Notes: generated by a model not told the origin, from the sequence alone. A stretch of 64,000 nucleotides of DNA from Collybia mongolica (GCA_013420905.1 JAAXNY010000006.1:1860001-1924000); one strand, 5' to 3'. Counted from the first letter of the stretch, positions 33,729-48,963 are shown. Numbers and translations: made by a program.

Positions 33729-34630
33729 ATGAGCATCCGACAATCCCCTCATTTTTTCTGCATTGCAGGCTTAGGACCCGTTCCAGAACCTCTATTTCGT
33801 CAGGAGTGTTCGGGAGTCTCAATATATAAAGATTATCTCTTTCACTACTACTTTTCTGCGTTCCATCATATGTACCAGCAACTCTTAATCCTAAAGCCTG
33901 TCATGATTCAAGGTAAACACTTGTTGTTATCCTAAACTGAAAAAGGGATTTTATCTCTACCGTAAGATGCTGTCTCGAACGACCCATGGAAACTTCTTAT
34001 TGCTGTTCAAGTGGGAGATTGGCAATCCCTGTCTTTTGGGAAATTATCAACATATGGCCTACCCCGTGGACCCTTTCACAAGGTATGTGTATATAAAGTG
34101 TTCCATCGATCCACAAGAAGACCCCGAATTCTAGCAAATGAAACTGAACTAACAACGCTGCTTCGACCACTTGGTACTCAAACCATCCGCGCAAAGCGTA
34201 TCATCAACTTATCTCAAACATTTATTCAAGATCCACCTAAACCGTCGGACCTTCGTGCCTCTAGATTCACGGTATCATCAGGCCTATTACATAGACATAA
34301 CAAAAATCCTTCAACGTCAATATCCCATGTTCCAGGCACCGGACCCTATGCTCTCGACTCTTACCGTATTTTTTGCACCACACACGAGAATACCTTGTCT
34401 GAGGAATGGAAGACTGTCACACCGAGCGACAAGGAGTTTATACATTATCTGGTACGTTGTACATCTACATTACGAGCTTATAAGTTAGGTCTGAATATAA
34501 GAAATGGAAATGGGCGTTCGCCGAACGCAAGGAATGGGACCCCCGCCGAGGCGTAATCGGCCCTGTGGGTCTTCCTTACCTTGAGGCCCTGGCGATCTGG
34601 CTCAAGCAAACCAATGCAACAAATGGATGA
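33729..34630 (+). CDS. MBD4-like HhH-GPD DNA glycosylase, apparent internal frameshift
   Basis: Exon pieces match the C-terminal glycosylase domain of MBD4: [50 protein letters not shown]; the helix-hairpin-helix block [16 protein letters not shown] with its catalytic Asp; and the C-terminal [16 protein letters not shown]. This class removes T from T:G mismatches arising from 5-methylcytosine deamination. Between LLIAV (about 34009) and [10 protein letters not shown] (about 34013-34040) the expected ~7 residues (family pattern x-FLN-R/K-T) are absent and the frame changes, so about 16 bases appear deleted. No intron explains it. Either the gene is broken or the assembly has an error. The first exon from ATG 33729 is tentative. 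It converges on the lactate dehydrogenase gene 44 bp away. Confidence 0.7.
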
Positions 34631-34674
34631 CCCCGTATAGATCTTCCAATATTCCAATGGGCAGACATCGTGTG

Positions 34675-36848
34675 CTATAATTTGGCGTACGAAACAGGCA
34701 ACCAGTCCACACGCTCCACCTAATCAAACGATGGGTTACAATTCCTATCTTTTTACAGGTGCTGACACATACCATTTCGGGTCTCAAACCCTTTACAGAC
34801 GGGACTCCCAGCAGTCTCATTGCCGTCAAAATCTCGCGTTGAAGGATTTCCACAATTTTGATCACTCCAGGAGCACCATAGGCCTTTCGAAAACACATTA
34901 GGATGATTTTCCATGATCCGCGAATGCGCCTCACGCTTTGTGCATATAGGAAGGGGCGGCCCATTCCTACCGCTCTTGCACCTAGGCATAGGGCTTTAAC
35001 GACATCTTGTTAGAAGGCATTATTATTATATTCGCATAATCCTCGACCATAAAATTACCGGTTCCACGTTCAACCCCTCCATCGATATAAACTAGGGTGA
35101 ACCATTAGCAACGGTGACATTGGTGTTATATCACCAACCTTCCAATTTGTCAAATAAATCTGGCCTTTGTTGACGGATTTTATATAAGACCTCCATTGGT
35201 GGGAGAGAACTAGCGAGGTGAGCGATACATAAAGTAAAATATACATAGACCTCACTAGTCCAGTTGGCGTCCTATTCCGAACAGTGGGTGTGAGGAAAGC
35301 CCAATGTCATGTTTAATGTAGAATCCTACCGCCGTGGTTTGAGATCAGAATGCCATCTACACCTGCTTCAGTGGCAAGCACTGCATCCTACGAATGGAAT
35401 TTATAGGACGAGCTGGAAGTACTGACTATAAGACTCACTTCTATACATTGAATTCCTGCCGAACCTGTTAAATTTAGCAAATGCAAGGCAGGGGATCGAC
35501 TCACCTTTAATAACGATGGGTAATTTGGTTATGCCTCTTAACCAAGGGATTGTCTGTGATCATGAGAATCGAATTTGAGAGAGGAGCGAAGTAAAGTTTC
35601 AGCCAAACCTTTTCCCAAGTCATATCACGATCATCGTTTGCAATCAACGCACCAGCCGTCCCAAACACGTTTCCGTCGCCGCCGACAGGCTCCTGAGACC
35701 CCTCGTACAAAGCGGCACCCCTTTCCATGTCTTCAAGGATCCAAGGGCTTTTAATGTCCTTTTCCCTATTGCCTGGTACGATTGCGTCCACGGTCAACCA
35801 TATTGACTTATAACCAAGTCGCTCAACTTCACGAACACGCTGTTCGGCGATAGCATCGTTGGAATGTTTATAGAGCTGAAAGAAGAGGGGTTGTTGAGGG
35901 TTCGCAGCGGTTATTATTTCTTCGTAGGACAGGGAAGCATTCGAGGAGACCATTTGAATGATGCCAGTAGCCCCAGCTCCTTTGGTGAGATTAATTTCGC
36001 CTTGGTAGCATTAGAGATTTGTCAGAAGACAAGGAAATAACCGTACCATCTGGATGGCCCAACTTTGCAAGAGCAGCCCCACTGATGAAGATAGGGATGG
36101 AGGATTTATATCCAAGAATGGTAGTAGATGGATCGCATTTCGAAACGGGGCGCATGACTCGGGCATGAAAAAAGAAGCGCGAGAATGCTCGTGCATTCTC
36201 GCGATAGGCTTTAATTTTCAAACGCAAGTTATGTAATATTGTGAGTGCGTGGTAAATTGGACGCACTTATTTGATCATCAGAGGCGGAAGAGTAGTACGA
36301 CAAAGCCTTATGAGATAAGACCTTTCTCGCAACGGCCTAAATTTGTTCGTGAGTACTCTGAAATATAAGCGGATTCAATAATCGACCTCCATATCTGCCA
36401 GACTCAACAATCGACCAAGCGGAGGTCTCTGGTTCTGGGCTGTTTCCACTCGAAGCTCGTCCTTGGTTTTCTGTCTATTCTCAGATTCGCGGGCAATGAC
36501 AAATGCAGCATCGGAGTGAATTGGCCCCAGGTGTTTCGACCGGGGAAGGTGTTTGTCCAGGGCATCCGGAGGGTGTATCGGTTCATAAGCATGGGTGGCA
36601 TCACGCCCCGCATATTTAAGTATGATCTGTGCGCCTCCAGGATGTTCCTATGGACAACAATTATTTCGGCCCTGCGTAGATTATTTAGAAGACACATACC
36701 TGCAAAAACTCCGTTACATCGTACACATTGTTTCGGATTATGACCCAACATGACCTGGCTAAGGGTCAACAAAGATACCATACGTGATGTAGCCTACGCA
36801 CTGGGACGAGTTATGTGGGGCAACTTCCTCGAGAGTCCAAGGGGCCAT
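34675..36848 (-). CDS. CYB2: L-lactate dehydrogenase, cytochrome b2 type (cytochrome b5 + FMN domains)
   Basis: From ATG 36848 ([17 protein letters not shown]) a cytochrome b5 domain follows: [17 protein letters not shown], an intron, [18 protein letters not shown] (heme His in HPGG), and [12 protein letters not shown] with the second heme His. A hinge leads to the FMN barrel: [67 protein letters not shown], the flavin Lys in PIVIKG, the catalytic His in [24 protein letters not shown], and [14 protein letters not shown]. At least nine introns split it. The enzyme oxidises L-lactate to pyruvate and reduces cytochrome c. I see no clear mitochondrial presequence. The first intron around 36790-36750 is unresolved. 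An 11-bp perfect inverted repeat lies in the coding sequence at 36178-36203. Confidence 0.9.
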
Positions 36849-37548
36849 GGGGAATTGGTGGGGTATGGGAAAGAAACTGAGTGTTCGCTTGTGAAGTAGA
36901 TGTTTTGCGGAAGCATCGGTCCGAACATGTGCAGAGGATGCGGCCCGGCGAACAGGAAAGGTGAGAACAGCAGTGAACGATATTAGCGTTTAACTCTTAA
37001 GAAGCGGTGTGTGTCGTGTTCTAGTACTCCTAAAAGGTGAAGAATGATATGAAAGACTCAAATGCAAATTTGACCTTTCTGGTTAATGGTGCGCGCCACT
37101 TAGTCACCACCACTCTTGGACAGGGGTGTTTGAGTATATCTCCGAAATTTGCCAGGAGAAATACAATTTTGTTGGAAACACAAAGGAAAGACCCTGCATT
37201 TATCTGCTCTACATTTCAAAAAGCATATCAGATAAACAGTGAGTTCATCTTGTATTTTTCAAACAGAGATATTGATTATATTTGTAGCAGATATATGTGA
37301 TGGAAATGATAAGTCATTTTTCTGAATATGGTATTTTCTCAAGGTAAATGGCTGGACGCCAGCAGTGTATATGATCATTCTTTGTATCCCACGATATATT
37401 CATTCTTTGTTATTTCATCAGCGGTTATCCCGTCACTTTTCCGCACTTATTCTCTTGGCCCCGTGACGTCGCGTTGTTTGGACTTGTTATATTCAAGTTG
37501 AACTTGGCTCCAACTTCCATCTCAGCCACCCCTAGTCAACCTGCAGTA
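36849..37548. other. Divergent intergenic region lactate dehydrogenase / SAP-like gene
   Basis: 700 bp. A short plus-strand frame at 37037-37300 shows no domain. No RNA gene or repeat recognised. Confidence 0.35.
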
Positions 37549-39826
37549 ATGGCAACTTTACCATCGAGGAAGTCCCTTGAAAGCATGAAACGCGCTGACC
37601 TCCAAAGAATATGCAAGGTATACCGCTTTAGCTTTGCAACTCGACCAATCGAATCTTACACATAATGGTCAGGACTACGGTGTCAAAGCCAACCTCAAAT
37701 CGGAAGCTCTGATAGACCTTCTTCTCGACACTCAGTGAGCCTTCAACTCCCGTGAATCGTAAATCCATCTAAACGTCGCTCAGAAAACCGCCCAAGTCAG
37801 CACCCACGCGTCGAGTGGTTTCAACCAAGGTCCAAAGTCGAGCAGGGCCGAGCAGAGTGAGTTCTATTATCGTACACAATACGGACGCAGAGGATACGGA
37901 TGAGGAACAAGAAGTGGTGGGCGATAATCCACACGGGGGCTCTTCAACAGGATACAGGACCAATACCCAACCGACAATGAAACTGGAGCAATCACTACTC
38001 CCGATGACTCGTACAAGAAAGGCGAAAGAACAAACTAGGTTGGGCGTAGGACGTCCTGTAGCTGCTGGTGGAGCTGGTCCACGTGCCGTGACAAAGTCGA
38101 TGAGTGTTCCAAGGGCACCTCGAGGCAAGGGGAGCAGATCCATGAAACCATCTGAAGCAACAATACCAGAAGAAGGTTGGCTTTTAAATGTATCACAGTT
38201 TTGGACCTTTACTGAATTTCTTGCATTCCACCTTTACAAGAACCTGACCTTGATATCCTTGCCGAATCCACTCAAGGTTTGTCTCGAAACAAAACACCTT
38301 TGCCAGCCACCTGACATACACACAGAGCGTCAACCTATAGCAAGTAGTAACGCTGTGAATCGTCAAACACACTTCAACACAGACATACAAACTACACAAA
38401 ATCCATTGTCGAATAATTCCTTAGCATCTCTTGAAGCTATCGACAAACACGTTGCTGATGCCGTAAGTCGGCATTTCATTTCAACTGAGTTCAGCTTATT
38501 TTGTCGACCGATAGTTGCGCCCGCTACATGAGCAACTGGAATCACTAAAGGCCGAATTGGAACTCATGCAATTGCTCAAAACAGAATTTAATCAATTGAA
38601 AACTGAAGTTGATAACATGGGAACGTTAAAACAGAAGGTAGAGGCACTAGCCGCTGAAGTCGTTCAGTTGCGCACACAAGCAGCTTCGGTCGCTACGACA
38701 AATATGGAATCTGGGCAATGGAACGACGTGAAGTCCAACATCGCCACAACGTCTATATCGACGACCTCACAGAGTCTTTCACAACATATGTAGGTTCGCA
38801 AATTATGTCACCCTACAACCGGCTAACTCGCTCCTTTGTTCTCAAAGGCAAACGGAACCCCGGTTGATCACTCATCCTGAATCGGGACCAGAGCTTTCCA
38901 ATCCTCCTTCAACATCCAACAACATAATCTTTCCTCCCTACCTTAGTACCACTCCCACGATACTCGGAAAACGAGATCGCGACTCCTCGACCAGTGATAC
39001 TATAGAAGATGAAGGCAGTGAGCACCTAGAAAGTGATCCCACGCAGAGAACAATGAAGCCATCACGGAAACGACCAAAGACAATGAAAAATGATGGACTG
39101 ACCAAAGCAGAAGTTTCATCACAAACCATTCTGAGACCCGAAGGGAATGAATCCACTGTGCGAGTTCCCAGTTTCACCATTTTCAATGATCAAGATGAGC
39201 CACCAGAACAATACCCGGATCCACCGCCTCCCACAGACCGCCTTCCCAACCTTTTTATGCCCCCCTCTCTCCCAGGCTCAGGACAGGGTCAGGGAGTGAC
39301 GGCTATGAGGGCCGCCACTGCATCAGAAAATCATCAAGCTTTCCGCTTTTCTTTCCTTCCTATGTCGTCCACTCCGGCACACAGCATGTTCATGCCAAGT
39401 TTCCCCTACCCTGAGCCACCTCAATCCCCGTCGCCGGCTGGGCCCTCGACAGCTGGGCTTCCTAACCACCACCAGGGAGAGAGAACAGACGTTTTCCAAG
39501 CGTTTGGATTGCCGTCTCCTGTACGGCCATCTCGCTCATCCGCGCTACGAACTGCCGGTCCACCTAGCCAATGTATTGACCCCGCAGATTTAATCAATGA
39601 CGACCCCGGTAAAGGCGGGGAAGAGAGCTTGACAAAATATAAGGCTGTGGGGCAGACTAAACTAGAACCAAATGCTTCCGGCCCATCGCGCGCTTCCCCC
39701 AGTGGACCCGAAATGAAACGTACCATGTATGGCACTGAACTGGACGGTGATACGCGATTCGGAGATTTCGGGGTTGAGGGCGTCGGAACAAGTGGCGCAG
39801 GGTTCTGGGCAGGTGGCAGATACTAA
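37549..39826 (+). CDS. SAP-like N-terminus plus coiled-coil, otherwise disordered nuclear-type protein
   Basis: ATG 37549 starts MATLPSRKSLESMKRADLQR, and exon 2 continues DYGVKANLKSEALIDLLL. Together this is a SAP-like helix-extended-helix motif (first about 45 residues) of the kind that binds DNA or chromatin. Next are Arg/Lys-rich and acidic stretches (TDAEDTDEEQEVVGD, APRGKGSRSMKPS). A coiled coil follows (LHEQLESLKAELELMQLL, FNQLKTEVDNMGTLKQKVEA, about 38520-38690). A long Pro/Ser-rich tail from 38850 contains KPSRKRPKTMK, a likely nuclear signal, and ends at TAA 39826. About six introns. No enzyme motif. Probably a chromatin-associated or cell-cycle-related fungal protein; the exact family is unknown. 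Confidence 0.75.
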
Positions 39827-40253
39827 ATTTGAGACCTCTATCTTGCACAAGAATCAAAACTTTTCACAATCACGACATAGGGAACCTACGATTGGGGCCT
39901 GCACTGAATTTTGTATGAATTATCACGTTGTAATTTATAGATCTATGATGTATAGCTAGCTACTGAGGCAGATCCCAATCACAATCTGTTCTTCAATACC
40001 AATGCAGTGTTGAACTTTAGAAAACTACAATTCATGCCAATCAATTTCCTGACTTCACATGCTTCACAAGTGAGCGGTGATCAAGCAAAAAAACGTTCTG
40101 ATTTGTGTCTTTACACGTTCCATGACCTATCGCAAGCCCGAACCAATAAATACCCAAGAACATAATTAAACGGAAGGAATAAATGAAAGAACCTCTTCAA
40201 AGAGCAACTCCTTCAGTTAATCCTTCGTTAGATCATCTTTATGAACTATAAAT
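39827..40253. other. 3' intergenic region, no gene recognised
   Basis: AT-rich convergent spacer between the SAP-like gene and the MAP-kinase pseudogene. Nothing further seen. Confidence 0.4.
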
Positions 40254-41753
<1,500 letters not shown>

Positions 41754-42684
41754 TGTCACACCAGAAACCAGCCGGTGGAGCGCGTTTAAGAGAGGTGAGG
41801 GAAGCGGTGTTGGGAGAAAGTGGAGTGAATTCCGAAAAGGCGGGATTGTAGACCTTGAGAGACATAGATGTTTTTAAGTACCTATACGCGTCTGGACATA
41901 TGGGAATAATACGAAACATGCGGTGCACAAGTACGATATCGCAAGATGAACACGAAGGGATCATTGACCGGGGCACTAAGGCAGGATAACACTGCCAACG
42001 CGCAATGAACCGAGATGAGTGCAAAACCCGGTTGAATTTTGAAGTCGCATCAAAATGTATCATGCACTATGATGCTCGAACGGGGTTGGGAGGGATTGGA
42101 TTGAAATACATAGGAACCGAATCTACAAGGATACTATGCACAAATTAGACAATCAGTGCTATGTAGCTGCGTACAAGAACGTATACACTACGTGTTACCC
42201 AACTTGTGTCTCATCCACGATTAGTAGACTGAAGCCTCTTGCGATTGTGATCGCGGAACAGGTCATTGATATTAACTCTGTTGATGTGATTTAAACGGTC
42301 TTGGTCGGATGCTGTTTCATGCACTCTTTTAGGATTGATATTGAATGGATATGGTTGAATTGTACACTTGTCGCTCTGTTCAACAACCCCTGTCAGTCAA
42401 ATCTGCTTTTTGTACCATCAATCAAGAATGATTGATATTCTTGGACCAATCATATCGCAGAAACAGCTCTGTCCTCATGTATTATTCCAAATTCGTTGAC
42501 AACAATGGTTGCCAGGCACTGATATGATACAAATACCTCGCATCTCCTCTTTTTCTTTCTTTCACTTTCCACCATCTTTCTCCCCCTTTTTTTTTGGTCT
42601 CTTGTCTTTGGTCTCTCTGTTCTTCTTTTGCTCCCCACCAATAGCTCCACATTCTTTCATAACTTTGCACGACTATCGCTAGCG
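41754..42684. other. Intergenic region with pyrimidine-rich promoter of the cupredoxin gene
   Basis: About 930 bp without a gene. A strong CT tract (42538-42640, rich in tttctttcttt and ctccccctttttttt) immediately precedes the cupredoxin ATG, a common core-promoter feature of highly expressed fungal genes. Confidence 0.45.
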
Positions 42685-44244
42685 ATGTTTGCCTCTACTC
42701 TTTCCTTGGGCCTGGTTTTGTTGCCCTTTGTTTCAGCCGCTGTGCACAATATCCAAGTCGGCGGGGCCGGAGGGAAATTGGAATATTCACCCGAGGCCAT
42801 TGTAAATTTCAGACAGTCGTTGAGACACTTATATATTGACGCGCTCTCGTCCAGGCCGCTGTACCAGGTGATCAAGTCGTTTTTCACTTTAATCCCAAGA
42901 ACCACACTGTAACCCAGTCGTCGTTCGCGGATCCTTGTGGAAAGAAAGAAGGCGGTTTCGACTCTGGCTTGTACGTCTTTCGTTGTTCGTCGTTGTAGAG
43001 TATAGCAACTGATCACAGCCTCCTACAGCATGCCCGTACCTGCCAATCAGACTGATCACCTTCCCACATACACTATTACGATCAATGATGTTCGTCACTT
43101 CGTACTCTATACTCAAAATACATATATTGATTTTTTGCAATGAAGACCCAACCTGTCTGGGTTTACTGCCGTCAAGCAGGCAAAACTCCTGCCAGCCACT
43201 GTGGGATGGGAATGGTCTTCGCAGTGAATTGTGGCTTTGACGATGCTCCCAATTCATTTGCCAATTTCAAGAAATCCGCTCTGGCCATTGGCGAAAGCCT
43301 TAGAGCAGCACCACCCCCAACCGACACCTCTCCTGCTCCTGCTGCAACTGGCTGGGAGACCGCTGCCTATGGAGATTACACGATCCCTCCTGCACCCGAA
43401 GTCACACCCGTTACACAGACCGTCACCCTTGGTAGCGAAGTTTGGACCACTACTTACAATTCTTACCCTGGCTCCCCCGCTCCCACCCCTGCATCTGCTG
43501 AGGGTACAGTCCACAAGGTCATCGTCGGTGGTCCTGGATTGCTCAAATTTGATCCTCCTTCAATCTCTGCTCAACCCCGTGATGTCGTGGTCTTTGAATT
43601 GTATGTTGGGATTTCGTGATTAGTACTGGTACTGTCATTGAACGAAATTACCACAGCCGCCAGAAGAACCACACCGTCACTCAGTCTTCCTTTGCTGATC
43701 CTTGTCGCAAGTTGAATGCCAATGGTGTAACAGGATTTGACTCTGATTTGTAAGTGCTCTGTCTTGTCTACACAACAAGGGCAGTCCTAATCCACATGTT
43801 TCATTAGCACCCCCGTCGCCGATGGTGTTACTGGTGATTACCCTACATGGAACTATACCGTAACTGACACTGCGCCCGTTTGGGCCTACGTAAGCCTCAA
43901 TTACACGTTTCTTGACTTGGCCACCTGCTCACTGAGTTCTTTAGTGTCGCCAAAAGACTCCCGCCAGCCATTGCGGAGCTGGAATGGTCTTGTAAGTCTC
44001 CCCCAAATCGGTTCTGTTCATGTCTAAATGCTTTTCATTCTCCTGCAGTGCCATCAACGCAGTTGAGAATTCTGAACGCAATTTCACCGCGTTCCAGAAC
44101 GTTGCAAAGGCCATCAACGGAACTGCCGCCTCTTCCAATGATGCCGCACCAACCACCCCCGCGGGCAGCGGTGCTGCCTCGGTTCGCGCTGGTGGTGTAG
44201 CATTCACTATGTTTGCGGCTGTGCTCATCGCTGCGTTACTGTAG
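42685..44244 (+). CDS. Secreted two-domain cupredoxin (plastocyanin-like), probable GPI-anchored
   Basis: ATG 42685 gives a signal peptide (MFASTLSLGLVLLPFVSAA). Cupredoxin domain 1: VGGAGGKLEYSPEAI, VVFHFNPKNHTVTQSSF, WVYCRQAG, then ASHCGMGMVFAVN. A Pro/Thr/Ser linker (PPPTDTSPAPAATG) leads to domain 2: VGGPGLLKFDPPSI, RQKNHTVTQSSFADPC, WAYCRQKTPASHCGAGMVFAIN. Each domain has the type-1 copper set His (NHTVTQ), Cys (YC), His (SHC) and Met. A hydrophobic C-terminus (VAFTMFAAVLIAALL) after a small-residue stretch predicts a GPI anchor. Six or more short introns. This belongs to the fungal extracellular serine-rich/cupredoxin family found at cell walls. Duplicate domains show internal repetition. 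Substrate or partner is unknown. Confidence 0.88.
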
Positions 44245-44663
44245 AGATCCTTTCCTAGATGACGAGGACCCGTTGTGGGATGTTTAAGGGTTCATTAAAC
44301 CGTTCTACGCTCTTACGAAAATTGGACATTGTCTAGATGACACAGTGCTGATACATCTTTCTTTCTACTTTTTCTTTCATGGTTGAAGTCGACCAGGTTC
44401 GGGTCTTTTCAAAGAAAACTTTCGTCATGCCTTGGTATCAATATTAATGCATTATACCATATAATACACAAGATGCTCGCTTCATCCATCCGTGTACATA
44501 CCCTGATCATTTTTGACTTGGATTAAAAGTAAGTATCCGTGTACATTGAAAACATAGACCTTACAAAATTAAGAACGGTACATAAGGGGTACGAGCGAGC
44601 CCCAAGCGCAGGGTTAACGAGTCATTTTATGGCTGACTCACAACATTGACTTGCGTGCAGGTT
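44245..44663. other. Convergent spacer, no gene recognised
   Basis: 3' regions of the cupredoxin and CBF5 genes face each other here. Nothing else seen. Confidence 0.4.
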
Positions 44664-46472
<1,809 letters not shown>

Positions 46473-46717
46473 TGCGGTCGACAGGCTTCTCTATATTCAA
46501 CCAAAATTTACAATCACAGAACCGCCCAGATCTCATTGGACTCTAATTTTTTTCAAACTCCGAGTCCGCGGAGCTTAATCAACACGGCAGTTGCCGAAGT
46601 AAACCTTGTTTGTAGCTGTACAGTACCTGGACTTCAGAATTTGCAAAGCTTGTTCGTTGCTTCTAGCATCCTCAAGGCCTCCTCCCCCCCCCTTTTTTTG
46701 TTACATTCTCAAACACG
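46473..46717. promoter_or_regulatory. Shared divergent promoter region of CBF5 and eL22
   Basis: 245 bp between the two start codons. It contains a pyrimidine tract (46681-46700, cctcccccccccttttttttg) just upstream of the eL22 ATG, typical of ribosomal-protein promoters in fungi. No specific factor site is claimed. Confidence 0.45.
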
Positions 46718-47324
46718 ATGGTTAGTCGCGCCTGGTGCCGCTTTGCTGAGTTACCTTCTCAGTAGGCTTACACCGGGACCTTTCTTCTTTTCATCAGCCC
46801 AAGGCCGCCACTGGAAAGACTGCTGCTACAAAGCACAAATTCATCATTGACTACTCTAAGCCAGCTACCGATGGCGTTTTCGATGGTGCGGATTTCGAGA
46901 AGTTCCTACATGACCGTATCAAGGTCGATGGCAAAGCTGGCCAACTTGGAGAGAGCGTCAAGATCGTCCGTGACGGTTCGTCCTATTTGCGACCCGTCCT
47001 CTTGACCATTAAATATCAGTAATATATCCAGGTAATACCAAGATTACAGTGACATCGAATATTCCCTTCTCCAAGCGGTACCTAAAGTATCTTACCAAAA
47101 AGTTTTTGAAGAAAAACAGCCTCCGAGACTGGATTCGGTTTGTAGACTTTGATCAGAATTCCATTTCGTTGTTGACCTGTATTATAGGGTTGTAGCATCC
47201 TCCAAAGATAACTATCAGCTTCGTTTCTATAACATCGCGTAAGCCTTCCTTTTCGCTGCTGGGAGAAATATACTTATTGATTCGTATCGCTAGTGGTGCT
47301 GGTGAGGACGAGGACGAGGAGTAA
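46718..47324 (+). CDS. RPL22: 60S ribosomal protein eL22
   Basis: Five exons: the ATG alone (46718-46720), then 46798-46975, 47032-47137, 47188-47238 and 47294-47324, giving 122 residues, normal for eL22. The protein reads [20 protein letters not shown], then [39 protein letters not shown] and [20 protein letters not shown], ending in an acidic tail EDEDEE. A first exon holding only the start codon, with an intron directly after ATG, is typical of fungal ribosomal-protein genes and often carries regulation. eL22 sits on the 60S subunit near the peptide exit. Confidence 0.96.
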
Positions 47325-47702
47325 AATGTATGATGTATGCAACGTTCGAAAGTGACTACGTACGCTGTAATACTATGTCAGTCATGTCACTACGCTACTC
47401 TATTTATTAGGACCGAGTGGCTGAACAAAGTCCCTGAATTATCCACGTAACTCTGCATCCGTACCGATGACCGAGAAGAAACACAATGTCATCGAACAGA
47501 CCCCTGTTTACCTTCCAGCTTCCATTAGAGGGCTGGGAACGGAGTGCTGTCAGTGGTGACATGATGATAAATGTACCTGCTGACAACCTCGTGTTTTCAT
47601 ATTAAACTTTAGATCGGTATGGAGGTCAGGCCATATACTAATGAACTCCCATCGCCTATTGATCTGTTTTAAACCGCCATCTTTCCTACAGTCAACCGTA
47701 AG
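47325..47702. other. Spacer between eL22 and the ATP-grasp gene
   Basis: 378 bp holding the 3' end of eL22 and the promoter of the next gene. Nothing specific seen. Confidence 0.4.
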
Positions 47703-48963
47703 ATGCCAGTAGAAAATCTTCCTCCGATCCCGTACCTAAAAATTGCGTTTACCTTTGACCGCAAAGCAGAGTGGATAGCGCGCGGACTCTCCGAAGAGCA
47801 ATGCTTAGAATTTGAAAGCGACGCAACAATCGAAGAGATTGCTTCTGCGTTGAGAAAGTATGGTAGCGTTGAGATGGTTGGGGGACTAAGAGCCCTTGCT
47901 ACTCGCCTGACATCTGGCATTGATGTCGATTGGGATCTTGTCTTCAATATTTGTGAAGGATATGGGGTACCTGGTCGAGAGGCACAAGTGCCTGCTTTGT
48001 TAGAGGCTTGGGGATTGCCTTTTACTTTCTCCGACTCTGCGACCCTAGCACTATGTATAGACAAGGCCAAAACAAAGGCGAGTCTATCGCAAGACTATAC
48101 ATATTATTTTTGACATTGTTCTGTTAGATGATTCTTGAGCATTATGGAATACCCACCGCACCCTTCGCATGTGTTCCCCCCCGAAAAACCACATCACAGC
48201 CCCTTGACATCAATGCGGCTTTGGTAATGGCTAGTTCACCCCATCATGAAGCGTTGCAAAAATTTCCCTTATTTGTAAAACCCGGTGCTGTGAGCAGTGG
48301 CATAGGAATCACTAAAGCCAGCAAAGTGATGAACCTAGAATCCCTTCAGGCCGTAGTAGAGGATCTCTCTATACAATATCCTTCCCAACCCATACTTATA
48401 GAACGTTTCCTTGTTGGAAGGGAGTTTACCGTTGGGTTAGTAGGTACCGGCTCTGAGGCTCGAGTGCTTGGTGTCCGAGAACTGGTGTATCTCAAACACA
48501 ATCCGGATCACCCTATCGACTCTAGCTTGCCCTATGATACACACGACCTTGCTCTTCTTCACCTTGACTTTTATGGACGGGAGCTGAAACGTTCTTGGTC
48601 TCCAAACCCACAGTTTAAGGATACGACCTTAGACTCCGATCCCGTGGTGAAAGCAGTTGCGAATGTTGCTCTCAAAGCTTGGAGGGTTTTGGGGTGTCGC
48701 GATGGAGGGAGAATTGATATTCGTCATGATGTGATAGGTGCCAACGCTATTCCTAATGTTATTGAGGTCAGCACTTGGGCTTCCAGTGTCTTGCATCGAC
48801 TTATAAGTTTCACCCGACGTGACAGGTGAATCCAATTGCAGGGCTCCGGCCTAACTGGTCTGACCTTCCCCAGCTGGCGAAAGCGCATGGCATTGACTAT
48901 GAAGGGCTCCTTGGGCTTATTATTTCGAGCGCAATGCAAAGAGGAAGCGCAAAAAACATTTAG
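47703..48963 (+). CDS. D-alanine--D-alanine ligase-like ATP-grasp protein
   Basis: Three exons (47703-48077, 48128-48766, 48826-48963) give 383 residues. The N-terminal domain has KIAFTFDRKAEW and DVDWDLVFNICEGYGVPGRE, the Ddl-like 'NICEG.. GR' loop. Then come the substrate-side DKAKTKMILEHYGIPTAPF, the ATP-grasp Lys and loop (LFVKPGAVSSGIGITKASKV), ILIERFLVGREFTVGLVG, and the metal-binding end GGRIDIRHDV ... NVIEVNPIAGL. It ends YEGLLGLIISSAM. Bacterial Ddl joins two D-alanines for peptidoglycan; fungi have none, so substrate and role are unknown here and may be another peptide or amide ligation. Intron 1 uses a GC donor (AAG|GCGAGT ... TTAG). Possibly an old bacterial acquisition, now intron-bearing. 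Confidence 0.87.
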
